A DNA stretch of 64,000 nt from Carya illinoinensis (taxonomy: Eukaryota > Streptophyta > Magnoliopsida > Fagales > Juglandaceae). Under the pieces are notes generated by a model that was not told where the DNA came from, ran no database searches, and worked only from the letters and a program-made list of their open reading frames with translations. Of this stretch, positions 49,995 through 62,899 are shown in pieces. Location of the stretch: assembly GCF_018687715.1 (NCBI RefSeq), contig NC_056755.1, forward strand, positions 25,808,501-25,872,500, given 5' to 3'. The first letter of the stretch is position 1. Every line of letters starts with the position of its first letter. The translations under genes were made by a program, and so were the position numbers.

Positions 49995-51426
49995 GTTGAT
50001 TAATGCCCTCAACTCAAGTTAGAAGCTCAACCATGGTGAGATGAGAACATGTGAGGCGTGTGGCACTTCTTTGGCTTGAGGGAAACCGTTTGTATGCTGA
50101 ATGGGGGCTACAATTGGAACAGTGATAGAAAAGATAGGTTTATTCGAGTCAATTCGTTCAGTGCTAGAAATGAGCTGTAAGGCTTTAATCATGGACGCAT
50201 TTGATGAGATTTCCCTTGAGAAAATGGTGTAAAGGGCGTTGGCTTTGGGCCGATTAGTTGCAATGCACATGGAGGTGCGCGCAGGTGGCGATTGGCTGTG
50301 ACTTGTCTGTTCCATTGACATTCCTTTTGTCGAAATGTGCTGGATCAAGTGTATTCTTCAAATTCACTCTATGAAGGATGAACAACAACAATTAAATTTG
50401 TAAGGCTCATCTAGAAAAGGTGAGACAGAATTAAAAGGTCAATTATGTTCAAAACAAGGTTTTGTGATGACTAATCACTTGTGAGTTGATTAATGCCCTC
50501 AACTTTATCCAGAAACCTAACAATGGTGGAATGAGAACTTTAGGGCCGTGTGGCACATCCTAGCCTCGAGGAAAACCAATGGTTTGGCGTATGTGCGCAA
50601 GAATTCAGGAAAAGGCGGTTTTCTTCGAGCCAATTCGTCCAACGCCTGAAACGAACCAGGAGTGTTAATGAGGGATGGATGTGATGTGAGATTGCCCTTG
50701 AGAAAATGGTTTAAGAGGCTTTGGGCTGATTAGTTCCAATGCACATGCAGGTGCACCTACGTGGGATTGTATTCCATCTATTGAAATGTGTTGGATCAAT
50801 TCTAATCCACTGATTCACTCTATGAATGATGAAAAACAACAATAAAAGTCATAAGGTCCGTATAAAAAAGGCGAGAATGAATTAATAAGAAAATTAAGCT
50901 CAAAACATCGTTTAGAGACGACTAATCACCTGTCAGTTTGTTAATGCCGTCAACTTAAAGTTAAAACCTTCACAATGGCAGGTTGGGGTCATGAAGGACA
51001 TGTGGCACTTCTTGGGCTCGATGGAAACCGATGGTGGGGCTTATGTGGGCTGCGATTGGAAGAACGAAAGAAAAGGCGGGTTTGTTCGGGGCCAATCCGT
51101 CCATTTCTAGTAATGAGCTGGAAGGGTTAAGGTGGGAGGCATTTCATGAGATTTCACTTGAGAAAATAATATAAAAGGCATGGGTTAGGGGCTGATTAGT
51201 TGCAATGCACATGGATGTGCACCAAGGCGGCGATTGGCGGGGACTTGGGTGTTGGAATGACATTCCTTCAACGGAAATGTCGTGGATCAATTCCAATCCA
51301 CTAACTCACTCTTAGATTGATAAAGAGCAAGAATAGAAGTCGTAAGGTCCACATATATAAGCTAGGAAAGAATTAAAAAGGAAATTAACCTGAAAACACG
51401 GTTTAGAAATGACTATTGACTTGTGA
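49995..51426. repeat. HOR unit U35 (1,432 bp)
   Basis: Private ATGTGAGGCG in A (about 50049). B has TTATCCAG (about 50505), TAGCCTCGAGG (50561) and CAGGAAAAGGCGG (about 50606) with CATGCAGG. C has GGTTGGGG (50982). By these markers it pairs with U32. Confidence 0.95.
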
Positions 51427-52859
51427 GTTGATTAATGCCCTCAACTCAAGTTAGAAGCTCAACCATGGTGAGATGAGAACATGTGGGGCGTGTGGCACTT
51501 CTTTGGCTTGAGGGAAACCGTTTGTATGCTGAATGGGGGCTACAATTGGAACAGTGATAGAAAAGATAGGTTTATTCGAGTCAATTCGTTCAGTGCTAGA
51601 AATGAGCTGTAAGGCTTTAATCATGGACGCATTTGATGAGATTTCCCTTGAGAAAATGGTGTAAAGGGCGTTGGCTTTGGGCCGATTAGTTGCAATACAC
51701 ATGGAGGTGCGCGCAGGTGGCGATTGGCTGTGACTTGTCTGTTCCATTGACATTCCTTTTGTCGAAATGTGCTGGATCAAGTGTATTCTTCAAATTCACT
51801 CTATGAAGGATGAACAACAACAATTAAATTTGTAAGGCTCATCTAGAAAAGGTGAGACAGAATTAAAAGGTCAATTATGTTCAAAACAAGGTTTTGTGAT
51901 GACTAATCACTTGTGAGTTGATTAATGCCCTCAACTTTATTCAGAAACCTAACAATGGTGGAATGAGAACTTTAGGGCCGTGTGGCACATCCTAGGCTCG
52001 AGGAAAACCAATGGTTTGGCGTATGTGCGCAAGAATTCATGAAAAGACGGTTTTCTTCGAGCCAATTCGTCCAACGCCTGAAACGAACCAGGAGTGTTAA
52101 TGAGGGATGGATGTGATGTGAGATTGCCCTTGAGAAAATGGTTTAAGAGGCTTTGGGCTGATTAGTTCCAATGGACATTGAGATGCACCTACGTGGGATT
52201 GTATTCCATCTATTGAAATGTGTTGGATCAATTCTAATCCACTGATTCACTCTATGAATGATGAAAAACAACAATAAAAGTCATAAGGTCCGTATAAAAA
52301 AAGGCGAGAATGAATTAATAAGAAAATTAAGCTCAAAACATCGTTTAGAGACGACTAATCACCTGTCAGTTTGTTAATGCCGTCAACTTAAAGTTAAAAC
52401 CTTCACAATGGCAGGTTGTGGTCATGAAGGACATGTGGCACTTCTTGGGCTCGATGGAAACCGATGGTGGGGCTTATGTGGGCTGCGATTGGAAGAACGA
52501 AAGAAAAGGCGGGTTTGTTCGGGGCCAATCCGTCCATTTCTGGTAATGAGCTGGAAGGGTTAAGGTGGGAGGCATTTCATGAGATTTCACTTGAGAAAAT
52601 AATATAAAAGGCATGGGTTAGGGGCTGATTAGTTGCAATGCACATGGATGTGCACCAAGGCGGCGATTGGCGGGGACTTGGGTGTTGGAATGACATTCCT
52701 TCAACGGAAATGTCGTGGATCAATTCCAATCCACTAACTCACTCTTAGATTGATAAAGAGCAAGAATAGAAGTCGTAAGGTCCACATATATAAGCTAGGA
52801 AAGAATTAAAAAGGAAATTAACCTGAAAACACGGTTTAGAAATGACTATTGACTTGTGA
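51427..52859. repeat. HOR unit U36 (1,433 bp, A7 tract)
   Basis: One extra A in a homopolymer (about 52296-52302). Private AATACACATGG in A (51695), ATGGACATTG in B (52171) and TTCTGGTAATG in C (about 52538). CATTGAGATG is shared with U33, 4,296 bp upstream. Confidence 0.95.
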
Positions 52860-54291
52860 GTTGATTAATGCCCTCAACTCAAGTTAGAAGCTCAACCATG
52901 GTGAGATGAGAACATGTGGGGCGTGTGGCACTTCTTTGGCTTGAGGGAAACCGTTTGTATGCTGAATGGGGGCTACAATTGGAACAGTGATAGAAAAGAT
53001 AGGTTTATTCGAGTCAATTCGTTCAGTGCTAGAAATGAGCTGTAAGGCTTTAATCATGGACGCATTTGATGAGATTTCTCTTGAGAAAATGGTGTAAAGG
53101 GCGTTGGCTTTGGGCCGATTAGTTGCAATGCACATGGAGGTGCGCGCAGGTGGCGATTGGCTGTGACTTGTCTGTTCCATTGACATTCCTTTTGTCGAAA
53201 TGTGCTGGATCAAGTGTATTCTTCAAATTCACTCTATGAAGGATGAACAACAACAATTAAATTTGTAAGGCTCATCTAGAAAAGGTGAGACAGAATTAAA
53301 AGGTCAATTATGTTCAAAACAAGGTTTTGTGATGACTAATCACTTGTGAGTTGATTAATGCCCTCAACTTTATTCAGAAACCTAACAATGGTGGAATGAG
53401 AACTTTAGGGCCGTGTGGCACATCCTAGGCTCGAGGAAAACCAATGGTTTGGCGTATGTGCGCAAGAATTCATGAAAAGACGGTTTTCTTCGAGCCAATT
53501 CGTCCAACGCCTGAAACGAACCAGGAGTGTTAATGAGGGATGGATGTGATGTGAGATTGCCCTTGAGAAAATGGTTTAAGAGGCTTTGGGCTGATTAGTT
53601 CCAATGCACATTGAGGTGCACCTACGTGGGATTGTATTCCATCTATTGAAATGTGTTGGATCAATTCTAATCCACTGATTCACTCTATGAATGATGAAAA
53701 ACAACAATAAAAGTCATAAGGTCCGTATAAAAAAGGCGAGAATGAATTAATAAGAAAATTAAGCTCAAAACATCGTTTAGAGACGACTAATCACCTGTCA
53801 GTTTGTTAATGCCGTCAACTTAAAGTTAAAACCTTCACAATGGCAGGTTGTGGTCATGAAGGACATGTGGCACTTCTTGGGCTCGATGGAAACCGATGGT
53901 GGGGCTTATGTGGGCTGCGATTGGAAGAACGAAAGAAAAGGCGGGTTTGTTCGGGGCCAATCCGTCCATTTCTAGTAATGAGCTGGAAGGGTTAAGGTGG
54001 GAGGCATTTCATGAGATTTCACTTGAGAAAATAATATAAAAGGCATGGGTTAGGGGCTGATTAGTTGCAATGCACATGGATGTGCACCAAGGCGGCGATT
54101 GGCGGGGACTTGGGTGTTGGAATGACATTCCTTCAACGGAAATGTCGTGGATCAATTCCAATCCACTAACTCACTCTTAGATTGATAAAGAGCAAGAATA
54201 GAAGTCGTAAGGTCCACATATATAAGCTAGGAAAGAATTAAAAAGGAAATTAACCTGAAAACACGGTTTAGAAATGACTATTGACTTGTGA
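52860..54291. repeat. HOR unit U37 (1,432 bp)
   Basis: One private change, ATTTCTCTTGAG in A (about 53085); CACATTGAGG in B (53607). Confidence 0.95.
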
Positions 54292-55723
54292 GTTGATTAA
54301 TGCCCTCAACTCAAGTTAGAAGCTCAACCATGGTGAGATGAGAACATGTGGGGCGTGTGGCACTTCTTTGGCTTGAGGGAAACCGTTTGTATGCTGAATG
54401 GGGGCTACAATTGGAACAGTGATAGAAAAGATAGGTTTATTCGAGTCAATTCGTTCAGTGCTAGAAATGAGCTGTAAGGCTTTAATCATGGACGCATTTG
54501 ATGAGATTTCCCTTGAGAAAATGGTGTAAAGGGCGTTGGCTTTGGGCCGATTAGTTGCAATGCACATGGAGGTGCGCGCAGGTGGCGATTGGCTGTGACT
54601 TGTCTGTTCCATTGACATTCCTTTTGTCGAAATGTGCTGGATCAAGTGTATTCTTCAAATTCACTCTATGAAGGATGAACAACAACAATTAAATTTGTAA
54701 GGCTCATCTAGAAAAGGTGAGACAGAATTAAAAGGTCAATTATGTTCAAAACAAGGTTTTGTGATGACTAATCACTTGTGAGTTGATTAATGCCCTCAAC
54801 TTTATTCAGAAACCTAACAATGGTGGAATGAGAACTTTAGGGCCGTGTGGCACATCCTAGGCTCGAGGAAAACCAATGGTTTGGCGTATGTGCGCAAGAA
54901 TTCATGAAAAGACGGTTTTCTTCGAGCCAATTCGTCCAACGCCTGAAACGAACCAGGAGTGTTAATGAGGGATGGATGTGATGTGAGATTGCCCTTGAGA
55001 AAATGGTTTAAGAGGCTTTGGGCTGATTAGTTCCAATGCACATTGAGGTGCACCTACGTGGGATTGTATTCCATCTATTGAAATGTGTTGGATCAATTCT
55101 AATCCACTGATTCACTCTATGAATGATGAAAAACAACAATAAAAGTCATAAGGTCCGTATAAAAAAGGCGAGAATGAATTAATAAGAAAATTAAGCTCAA
55201 AACATCGTTTAGAGACGACTAATCACCTGTCAGTTTGTTAATGCCGTCAACTTAAAGTTAAAACCTTCACAATGGCAGGTTGTGGTCATGAAGGACATGT
55301 GGCACTTCTTGGGCTCGATGGAAACCGATGGTGGGGCTTATGTGGGCTGCGATTGGAAGAACGAAAGAAAAGGCGGGTTTGTTCGGGGCCAATCCGTCCA
55401 TTTCTAGTAATGAGCTGGAAGGGTTAAGGTGGGAGGCATTTCATGAGATTTCACTTGAGAAAATAATATAAAAGGCATGGGTTAGGGGCTGATTAGTTGC
55501 AATGCACATGGATGTGCACCAAGGCGGCGATTGGCGGGGACTTGGGTGTTGGAATGACATTCCTTCAACGGAAATGTCGTGGATCAATTCCAATCCACTA
55601 ACTCACTCTTAGATTGATAAAGAGCAAGAATAGAAGTCGTAAGGTCCACATATATAAGCTAGGAAAGAATTAAAAAGGAAATTAACCTGAAAACACGGTT
55701 TAGAAATGACTATTGACTTGTGA
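54292..55723. repeat. HOR unit U38 (1,432 bp)
   Basis: No private change seen. It is a good reference for the U33-U40 type, with CACATTGAGG in B and AATATAAAA in C. Confidence 0.95.
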
Positions 55724-57153
55724 GTTGATTAATGCCCTCAACTCAAGTTAGAAGCTCAACCATGGTGAGATGAGAACATGTGGGGCGTGTGGCACTTCTT
55801 TGGCTTGAGGGAAACCGTTTGTATGCTGAATGGGGGCTACAATTGGAACAGTGATAGAAAAGATAGGTTTATTCGAGTCAATTCGTTCAGTGCTAGAAAT
55901 GAGCTGTAAGGCTTTAATCATGGACGCATTTGATGAGATTTCCCTTGAGAAAATGGTGTAAAGGGCGTTGGCTTTGGGCCGATTAGTTGCAATGCACATG
56001 GAGGTGCGCGCAGGTGGCGATTGGCTGTGACTTGTCTGTTCCATTGACATTCCTTTTGTCGAAATGTGCTGGATCAAGTGTATTCTTCAAATTCACTCTA
56101 TGAAGGATGAACAACAACAATTAAATTTGTAAGGCTCATCTAGAAAAGGTGAGACAGAATTAAAAGGTCAATTATGTTCAAAACAAGGTTTTGTGATGAC
56201 TAATCACTTGTGAGTTGATTAATGCCCTCAACTTTATTCAGAAACCTAACAATGGTGGAATGAGAACTTTAGGGCCGTGTGGCACATCCTAGGCTCGAGG
56301 AAAACCAATGGTTTGGCGTATGTGCGCAAGAATTCATGAAAAGACGGTTTTCTTCGAGCCAATTCGTCCAACGCCTGAAACGAACCAGGAGTGTTAATGA
56401 GGGATGGATGTGATGTGAGATTGCCCTTGAGAAAATGGTTTAAGAGGCTTTGGGCTGATTAGTTCCAATGCACATTGAGGTGCACCTACGTGGGATTGTA
56501 TTCCATCTATTGAAATGTGTTGGATCAATTCTAATCCACTGATTCACTCTATGAATGATGAAAAACAACAATAAAAGTCATAAGGTCCGTATAAAAAAGG
56601 CGAGAATGAATTAATAAGAAAATTAAGCTCAAAACATCGTTTAGAGACGACTAATCACCTGTCAGTTTGTTAATGCCGTCAACTTAAAGTTAAAACCTTC
56701 ACAATGGCAGGTTGTGGTCATGAAGGACATGTGGCACTTCTTGGGCTCGATGGAAACCGATGGTGGGGCTTATGTGGGCTGCGATTGGAAGAACGAAAGA
56801 AAAGGCGGGTTTGTTCGGGGCCAATCCGTCCATTTCTAGTAATGAGCTGGAAGGGTTAAGGTGGGAGGCATTTCATGAGATTTCACTTGAGAAAATAATA
56901 TAAAAGGCATGGGTTAGGGGCTGATTAGTTGCAATGCACATGGATGTGCACCAAGGCGGCGATTGGCGGGGACTTGGGTGTTGGAATGACATTCCTTCAA
57001 CGGAAATGTCGTGGATCAATTCCAATCCACTAACTCACTCTTAGATTGATAAAGAGCAAGAATAGAAGTCGTAAGGTCCACATATAAGCTAGGAAAGAAT
57101 TAAAAAGGAAATTAACCTGAAAACACGGTTTAGAAATGACTATTGACTTGTGA
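55724..57153. repeat. HOR unit U39 (1,430 bp)
   Basis: Identical to U38 by eye except for the short AT tract near 57080, the same change as in U1, U4 and U9 but on a different background. Confidence 0.95.
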
Positions 57154-58585
57154 GTTGATTAATGCCCTCAACTCAAGTTAGAAGCTCAACCATGGTGAGA
57201 TGAGAACATGTGGGGCGTGTGGCACTTCTTTGGCTTGAGGGAAACCGTTTGTATGCTGAATGGGGGCTACAATTGGAACAGTGATAGAAAAGATAGGTTT
57301 ATTCGAGTCAATTCGTTCAGTGCTAGAAATGAGCTGTAAGGCTTTAATCATGGACGCATTTGATGAGATTTCCCTTGAGAAAATGGTGTAAAGGGCGTTG
57401 GCTTTGGGCCGATTAGTTGCAATGCACATGGAGGTGCGCGCAGGTGGCGATTGGCTGTGACTTGTCTGTTCCATTGACATTCCTTTTGTCGAAATGTGCT
57501 GGATCAAGTGTATTCTTCAAATTCACTCTATGAAGGATGAACAACAACAATTAAATTTGTAAGGCTCATCTAGAAAAGGTGAGACAGAATTAAAAGGTCA
57601 ATTATGTTCAAAACAAGGTTTTGTGATGACTAATCACTTGTGAGTTGATTAATGCCCTCAACTTTATTCAGAAACCTAACAATGGTGGAATGAGAACTTT
57701 AGGGCCGTGTGGCACATCCTAGGCTCGAGGAAAACCAATGGTTTGGCGTATGTGCGCAAGAATTCATGAAAAGACGGTTTTCTTCGAGCCAATTCGTCCA
57801 ACGCCTGAAACGAACCAGGAGTGTTAATGAGGGATGGATGTGATGTGAGATTGCCCTTGAGAAAATGGTTTAAGAGGCTTTGGGCTGATTAGTTCCAATG
57901 CACATTGAGGTGCACCTACGTGGGATTGTATTCCATCTATTGAAATGTGTTGGATCAATTCTAATCCACTGATTCACTCTTTGAATGATGAAAAATAACA
58001 ATAAAAGTCATAAGGTCCGTATAAAAAAGGCGAGAATGAATTAATAAGAAAATTAAGCTCAAAACATCGTTGAGAGACGACTAATCACCTGTCAGTTTGT
58101 TAATGCCGTCAACTTAAAGTTAAAACCTTCACAATGGCAGGTTGTGGTCATGAAGGACATGTGGCACTTCTTGGGCTCGATGGAAACCGATGGTGGGGCT
58201 TATGTGGGCTGCGATTGGAAGAACGAAAGAAAAGGCGGGTCTTTTCGGGGCCAATTCGTCCATTTCTAGTAATAAGCTGGAAGGGTTAAGGTGGGAGGCA
58301 TTTCATGAGATGTCACTTGAGGAAATAATATAAAAGGCATGGGTTAGGGGCAGATTAGTTGCAACGCACATGGATGTGCACCAAGGTGGCGATTGGCGGG
58401 GACTTGGGCGTTGGAATGACATTCCTTCAACGGAAATGTCGTGGATCAATTCCAATCCACTAATTCACTCTTAGATTGATAAAGAACAAGAATAGAAGTC
58501 GTTAGGTCCACATATATAAGCTAAGAAAGAATTAAAAAGGAAATTAACCTGAAAACACGGTTTAGAGATGACTATTGACTTGTGA
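57154..58585. repeat. HOR unit U40 (1,432 bp), hybrid at the subfamily boundary
   Basis: A and B belong to the 1,432-bp family (CACATTGAGG). Near 57981 and 58070 there are private changes (CTTTGAATG, AAAATAACAAT, CGTTGAGAG). From about 58239 the C monomer has the complete marker set of the 1,438-bp subfamily (GGGTCTTTTCGG, GAGATGTCAC, GGGGCAGATT, GCAACGCAC), plus private CGTTAGGTCC (58500). Confidence 0.96.
58122..58240. other. Junction between 1,432-bp and 1,438-bp HOR subfamilies
   Basis: Left of this interval U40 has CTTAAAGTTAAAAC (1,432-bp type, about 58110). Right of it every diagnostic site is of the 1,438-bp type, starting with GGGTCTTTTCGG at about 58237. The intervening bases do not distinguish the families, so the breakpoint lies within this stretch of the C monomer. 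Confidence 0.9.
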
Positions 58586-60023
58586 GTTGATTAATGCCCT
58601 CAACTCAAGCTAGAAGCTCAACCATGGTGAGATGAGAACATGTGGGGCGTGTGGCACTTCTTCGGCTTGAGGGAAACCGTTTGTATGCTGAATGGGGGCT
58701 ACAATTGGAACAGTGATAGAAAAGATAGGTTTATTCGAGTCAATTCGTTCAGTGCTAGAAATGAGCTGTAAGGCTTTAATCATGGACGCATTTGATGAGA
58801 TTTCCCCTGAGAAAATGGTGTAAAGGGCGTTGGCTTTTGGGCCGATTAGTTGCAATGCACATGGAGGTGCGCGTAGGTGGCGATTGGCTGTGACTTGTCT
58901 GTTCCATTGACATTCCTTTTGTCGAAATGTGCTGGATCAAGTGTATTCTTCAAATTCACTCTATGAAGGATGAACAACAACAATTAAATTTGTAAGGCTC
59001 ATTTAGAAAAGGTGAGATAGAATTAAAAGGGCAATTATGTTCAAAACAAGGTTTTGTGATGACTAATCACTTGTGAGTTGATTAATGCCCTCAACTTTAT
59101 TCAGAAACCTAACAATGGTGGAATGAGAACTTTAGGGCCGTGTGGCACATCCTAGGCTCGAGGAAAACCAATGGTTTGGCGTATGTGCGCAAGAATTCAT
59201 GAAAAGACGGATTTCTTCGAGCCAATTCGTCCAATGCCTGAAACGAACCAGGAGTGTTAATGAGGGATGGATGTGATGTGAGATTGCCCTTGAGAAAATG
59301 GTTTAAGAGGCTCGGGCTTTGGGCTGATTAGTTCCAATGCACATGCAGGTGCACCTACGTGGGATTGTATTCCATCTATTGAAATGTGTTGGATCAATTC
59401 TAATCCACTAATTCACTCTATGAATGATGAAAAACAACAATAAAAGTCATAAGGTCCGTATAAAAAAGGCGAGAATGGATTAATAAGAAAATTAAACTCA
59501 AAACATCGTTTGGAGACGACTAATCACCTGTAAGTTTGTTAATGCCGTCAACTTAAGTTAAAACCTTCACAATGGCAGGTTGTGGTCATGAAGGACATGT
59601 GGCACTTCTTGGGCTCGATGGAAACCGATGGTGGGGCTTATGTGGGCTGCGATTGGAAGAACGAAAGAAAAGGCGGGTCTTTTCGGGGCCAATTCGTCCA
59701 TTTCTAGTAATAAGCTGGAAGGGTTAAGGTGGGAGGCATTTCATGAGATGTCACTTGAGGAAATAATATAAAAGGCATGGGTTAGGGGCAGATTAGTTGC
59801 AACGCACATGGATGTGCACCAAGGTGGCGATTGGCGGGGACTTGGGCGTTGGAATGACATTCCTTCAACGGAAATGTCGTGGATCAATTCCAATCCACTA
59901 ATTCACTCTTAGATTGATAAAGAACAAGAATAGAAGTCGTAAGGTCCACATATATAAGCTAAGAAAGAATTAAAAAGGAAATTAACCTGAAAACACGGTT
60001 TAGAGATGACTATTGACTTGTGA
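58586..60023. repeat. HOR unit U41 (1,438 bp subfamily)
   Basis: First full unit of the variant subfamily. A has CTCAAGCTAG, TTCTTCGGC and CTTTTGGGCC (+1). B has GGCTCGGGCTTTGGG (about 59311, +6). C has CTTAAGTTAAAAC (-1). It differs from later copies by ACATGTG, GAAATGAG, TCCCCTGAG (58802) and AATAAGCTGG (59709). Confidence 0.97.
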
Positions 60024-61461
60024 GTTGATTAATGCCCTCAACTCAAGCTAGAAGCTCAACCATGGTGAGATGAGAACGTGTGGGGCGTGTGGCACTTCTT
60101 CGGCTTGAGGGAAACCGTTTGTATGCTGAATGGGGGCTACAATTGGAACAGTGATAGAAAAGATAGGTTTATTCGAGTCAATTCGTTCAGTGCTAGAATT
60201 GAGCTGTAAGGCTTTAATCATGGACGCATTTGATGAGATTTCCCTTGAGAAAATGGTGTAAAGGGCGTTGGCTTTTGGGCCGATTAGTTGCAATGCACAT
60301 GGAGGTGCGCGTAGGTGGCGATTGGCTGTGACTTGTCTGTTCCATTGACATTCCTTTTGTCGAAATGTGCTGGATCAAGTGTATTCTTCAAATTCACTCT
60401 ATGAAGGATGAACAACAACAATTAAATTTGTAAGGCTCATTTAGAAAAGGTGAGATAGAATTAAAAGGGCAATTATGTTCAAAACAAGGTTTTGTGATGA
60501 CTAATCACTTGTGAGTTGATTAATGCCCTCAACTTTATTCAGAAACCTAACAATGGTGGAATGAGAACTTTAGGGCCGTGTGGCACATCCTAGGCTCGAG
60601 GAAAACCAATGGTTTGGCGTATGTGCGCAAGAATTCATGAAAAGACGGATTTCTTCGAGCCAATTCGTCCAATGCCTGAAACGAACCAGGAGTGTTAATG
60701 AGGGATGGATGTGATGTGAGATTGCCCTTGAGAAAATGGTTTAAGAGGCTCGGGCTTTGGGCTGATTAGTTCCAATGCACATGCAGGTGCACCTACGTGG
60801 GATTGTATTCCATCTATTGAAATGTGTTGGATCAATTCTAATCCACTAATTCACTCTATGAATGATGAAAAACAACAATAAAAGTCATAAGGTCCGTATA
60901 AAAAAGGCGAGAATGGATTAATAAGAAAATTAAACTCAAAACATCGTTTGGAGACGACTAATCACCTGTAAGTTTGTTAATGCCGTCAACTTAAGTTAAA
61001 ACCTTCACAATGGCAGGTTGTGGTCATGAAGGACATGTGGCACTTCTTGGGCTCGATGGAAACCGATGGTGGGGCTTATGTGGGCTGCGATTGGAAGAAC
61101 GAAAGAAAAGGCGGGTCTTTTCGGGGCCAATTCGTCCATTTCTAGTAATGAGCTGGAAGGGTTAAGGTGGGAGGCATTTCATGAGATGTCACTTGAGGAA
61201 ATAATATAAAAGGCATGGGTTAGGGGCAGATTAGTTGCAACGCACATGGATGTGCACCAAGGTGGCGATTGGCGGGGACTTGGGCGTTGGAATGACATTC
61301 CTTCAACGGAAATGTCGTGGATCAATTCCAATCCACTAATTCACTCTTAGATTGATAAAGAACAAGAATAGAAGTCGTAAGGTCCACATATATAAGCTAA
61401 GAAAGAATTAAAAAGGAAATTAACCTGAAAACACGGTTTAGAGATGACTATTGACTTGTGA
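60024..61461. repeat. HOR unit U42 (1,438 bp subfamily)
   Basis: Carries the subfamily set plus GAACGTGTGG (60074) and TAGAATTGAG (60195) in A. C has AATGAGCTGG (61148). I find no difference from U43. Confidence 0.97.
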
Positions 61462-62899
61462 GTTGATTAATGCCCTCAACTCAAGCTAGAAGCTCAACCA
61501 TGGTGAGATGAGAACGTGTGGGGCGTGTGGCACTTCTTCGGCTTGAGGGAAACCGTTTGTATGCTGAATGGGGGCTACAATTGGAACAGTGATAGAAAAG
61601 ATAGGTTTATTCGAGTCAATTCGTTCAGTGCTAGAATTGAGCTGTAAGGCTTTAATCATGGACGCATTTGATGAGATTTCCCTTGAGAAAATGGTGTAAA
61701 GGGCGTTGGCTTTTGGGCCGATTAGTTGCAATGCACATGGAGGTGCGCGTAGGTGGCGATTGGCTGTGACTTGTCTGTTCCATTGACATTCCTTTTGTCG
61801 AAATGTGCTGGATCAAGTGTATTCTTCAAATTCACTCTATGAAGGATGAACAACAACAATTAAATTTGTAAGGCTCATTTAGAAAAGGTGAGATAGAATT
61901 AAAAGGGCAATTATGTTCAAAACAAGGTTTTGTGATGACTAATCACTTGTGAGTTGATTAATGCCCTCAACTTTATTCAGAAACCTAACAATGGTGGAAT
62001 GAGAACTTTAGGGCCGTGTGGCACATCCTAGGCTCGAGGAAAACCAATGGTTTGGCGTATGTGCGCAAGAATTCATGAAAAGACGGATTTCTTCGAGCCA
62101 ATTCGTCCAATGCCTGAAACGAACCAGGAGTGTTAATGAGGGATGGATGTGATGTGAGATTGCCCTTGAGAAAATGGTTTAAGAGGCTCGGGCTTTGGGC
62201 TGATTAGTTCCAATGCACATGCAGGTGCACCTACGTGGGATTGTATTCCATCTATTGAAATGTGTTGGATCAATTCTAATCCACTAATTCACTCTATGAA
62301 TGATGAAAAACAACAATAAAAGTCATAAGGTCCGTATAAAAAAGGCGAGAATGGATTAATAAGAAAATTAAACTCAAAACATCGTTTGGAGACGACTAAT
62401 CACCTGTAAGTTTGTTAATGCCGTCAACTTAAGTTAAAACCTTCACAATGGCAGGTTGTGGTCATGAAGGACATGTGGCACTTCTTGGGCTCGATGGAAA
62501 CCGATGGTGGGGCTTATGTGGGCTGCGATTGGAAGAACGAAAGAAAAGGCGGGTCTTTTCGGGGCCAATTCGTCCATTTCTAGTAATGAGCTGGAAGGGT
62601 TAAGGTGGGAGGCATTTCATGAGATGTCACTTGAGGAAATAATATAAAAGGCATGGGTTAGGGGCAGATTAGTTGCAACGCACATGGATGTGCACCAAGG
62701 TGGCGATTGGCGGGGACTTGGGCGTTGGAATGACATTCCTTCAACGGAAATGTCGTGGATCAATTCCAATCCACTAATTCACTCTTAGATTGATAAAGAA
62801 CAAGAATAGAAGTCGTAAGGTCCACATATATAAGCTAAGAAAGAATTAAAAAGGAAATTAACCTGAAAACACGGTTTAGAGATGACTATTGACTTGTGA
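61462..62899. repeat. HOR unit U43 (1,438 bp subfamily)
   Basis: Apparently identical to U42 at an offset of 1,438 bp, including GAACGTGTGG, TAGAATTGAG and GGCTCGGGCTTTGGG. Confidence 0.97.

Larger units (their letters stand above)
45699..54291. repeat. Three-HOR super-repeat U32-U34 / U35-U37
   Basis: U32 and U35 share TTATCCAG, AAAAGGCGG, CATGCAGG and GGTTGGGG. U33 and U36 share CATTGAGATG (47880 and 52176, 4,296 bp apart). U34 and U37 share CATTGAGG. Private changes inside each copy show that this block is older than the 1-9.45 kb duplication. Confidence 0.78.

Noticed and set aside
58610..58855. Minus-strand 81-codon frames in the 1,438-bp subfamily (also 60048, 61486, 62924)
   Set aside because: The same chance frame as in monomer A, but with a different start because of the extra T near 58836. 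Frame loss without consequence argues against a gene.
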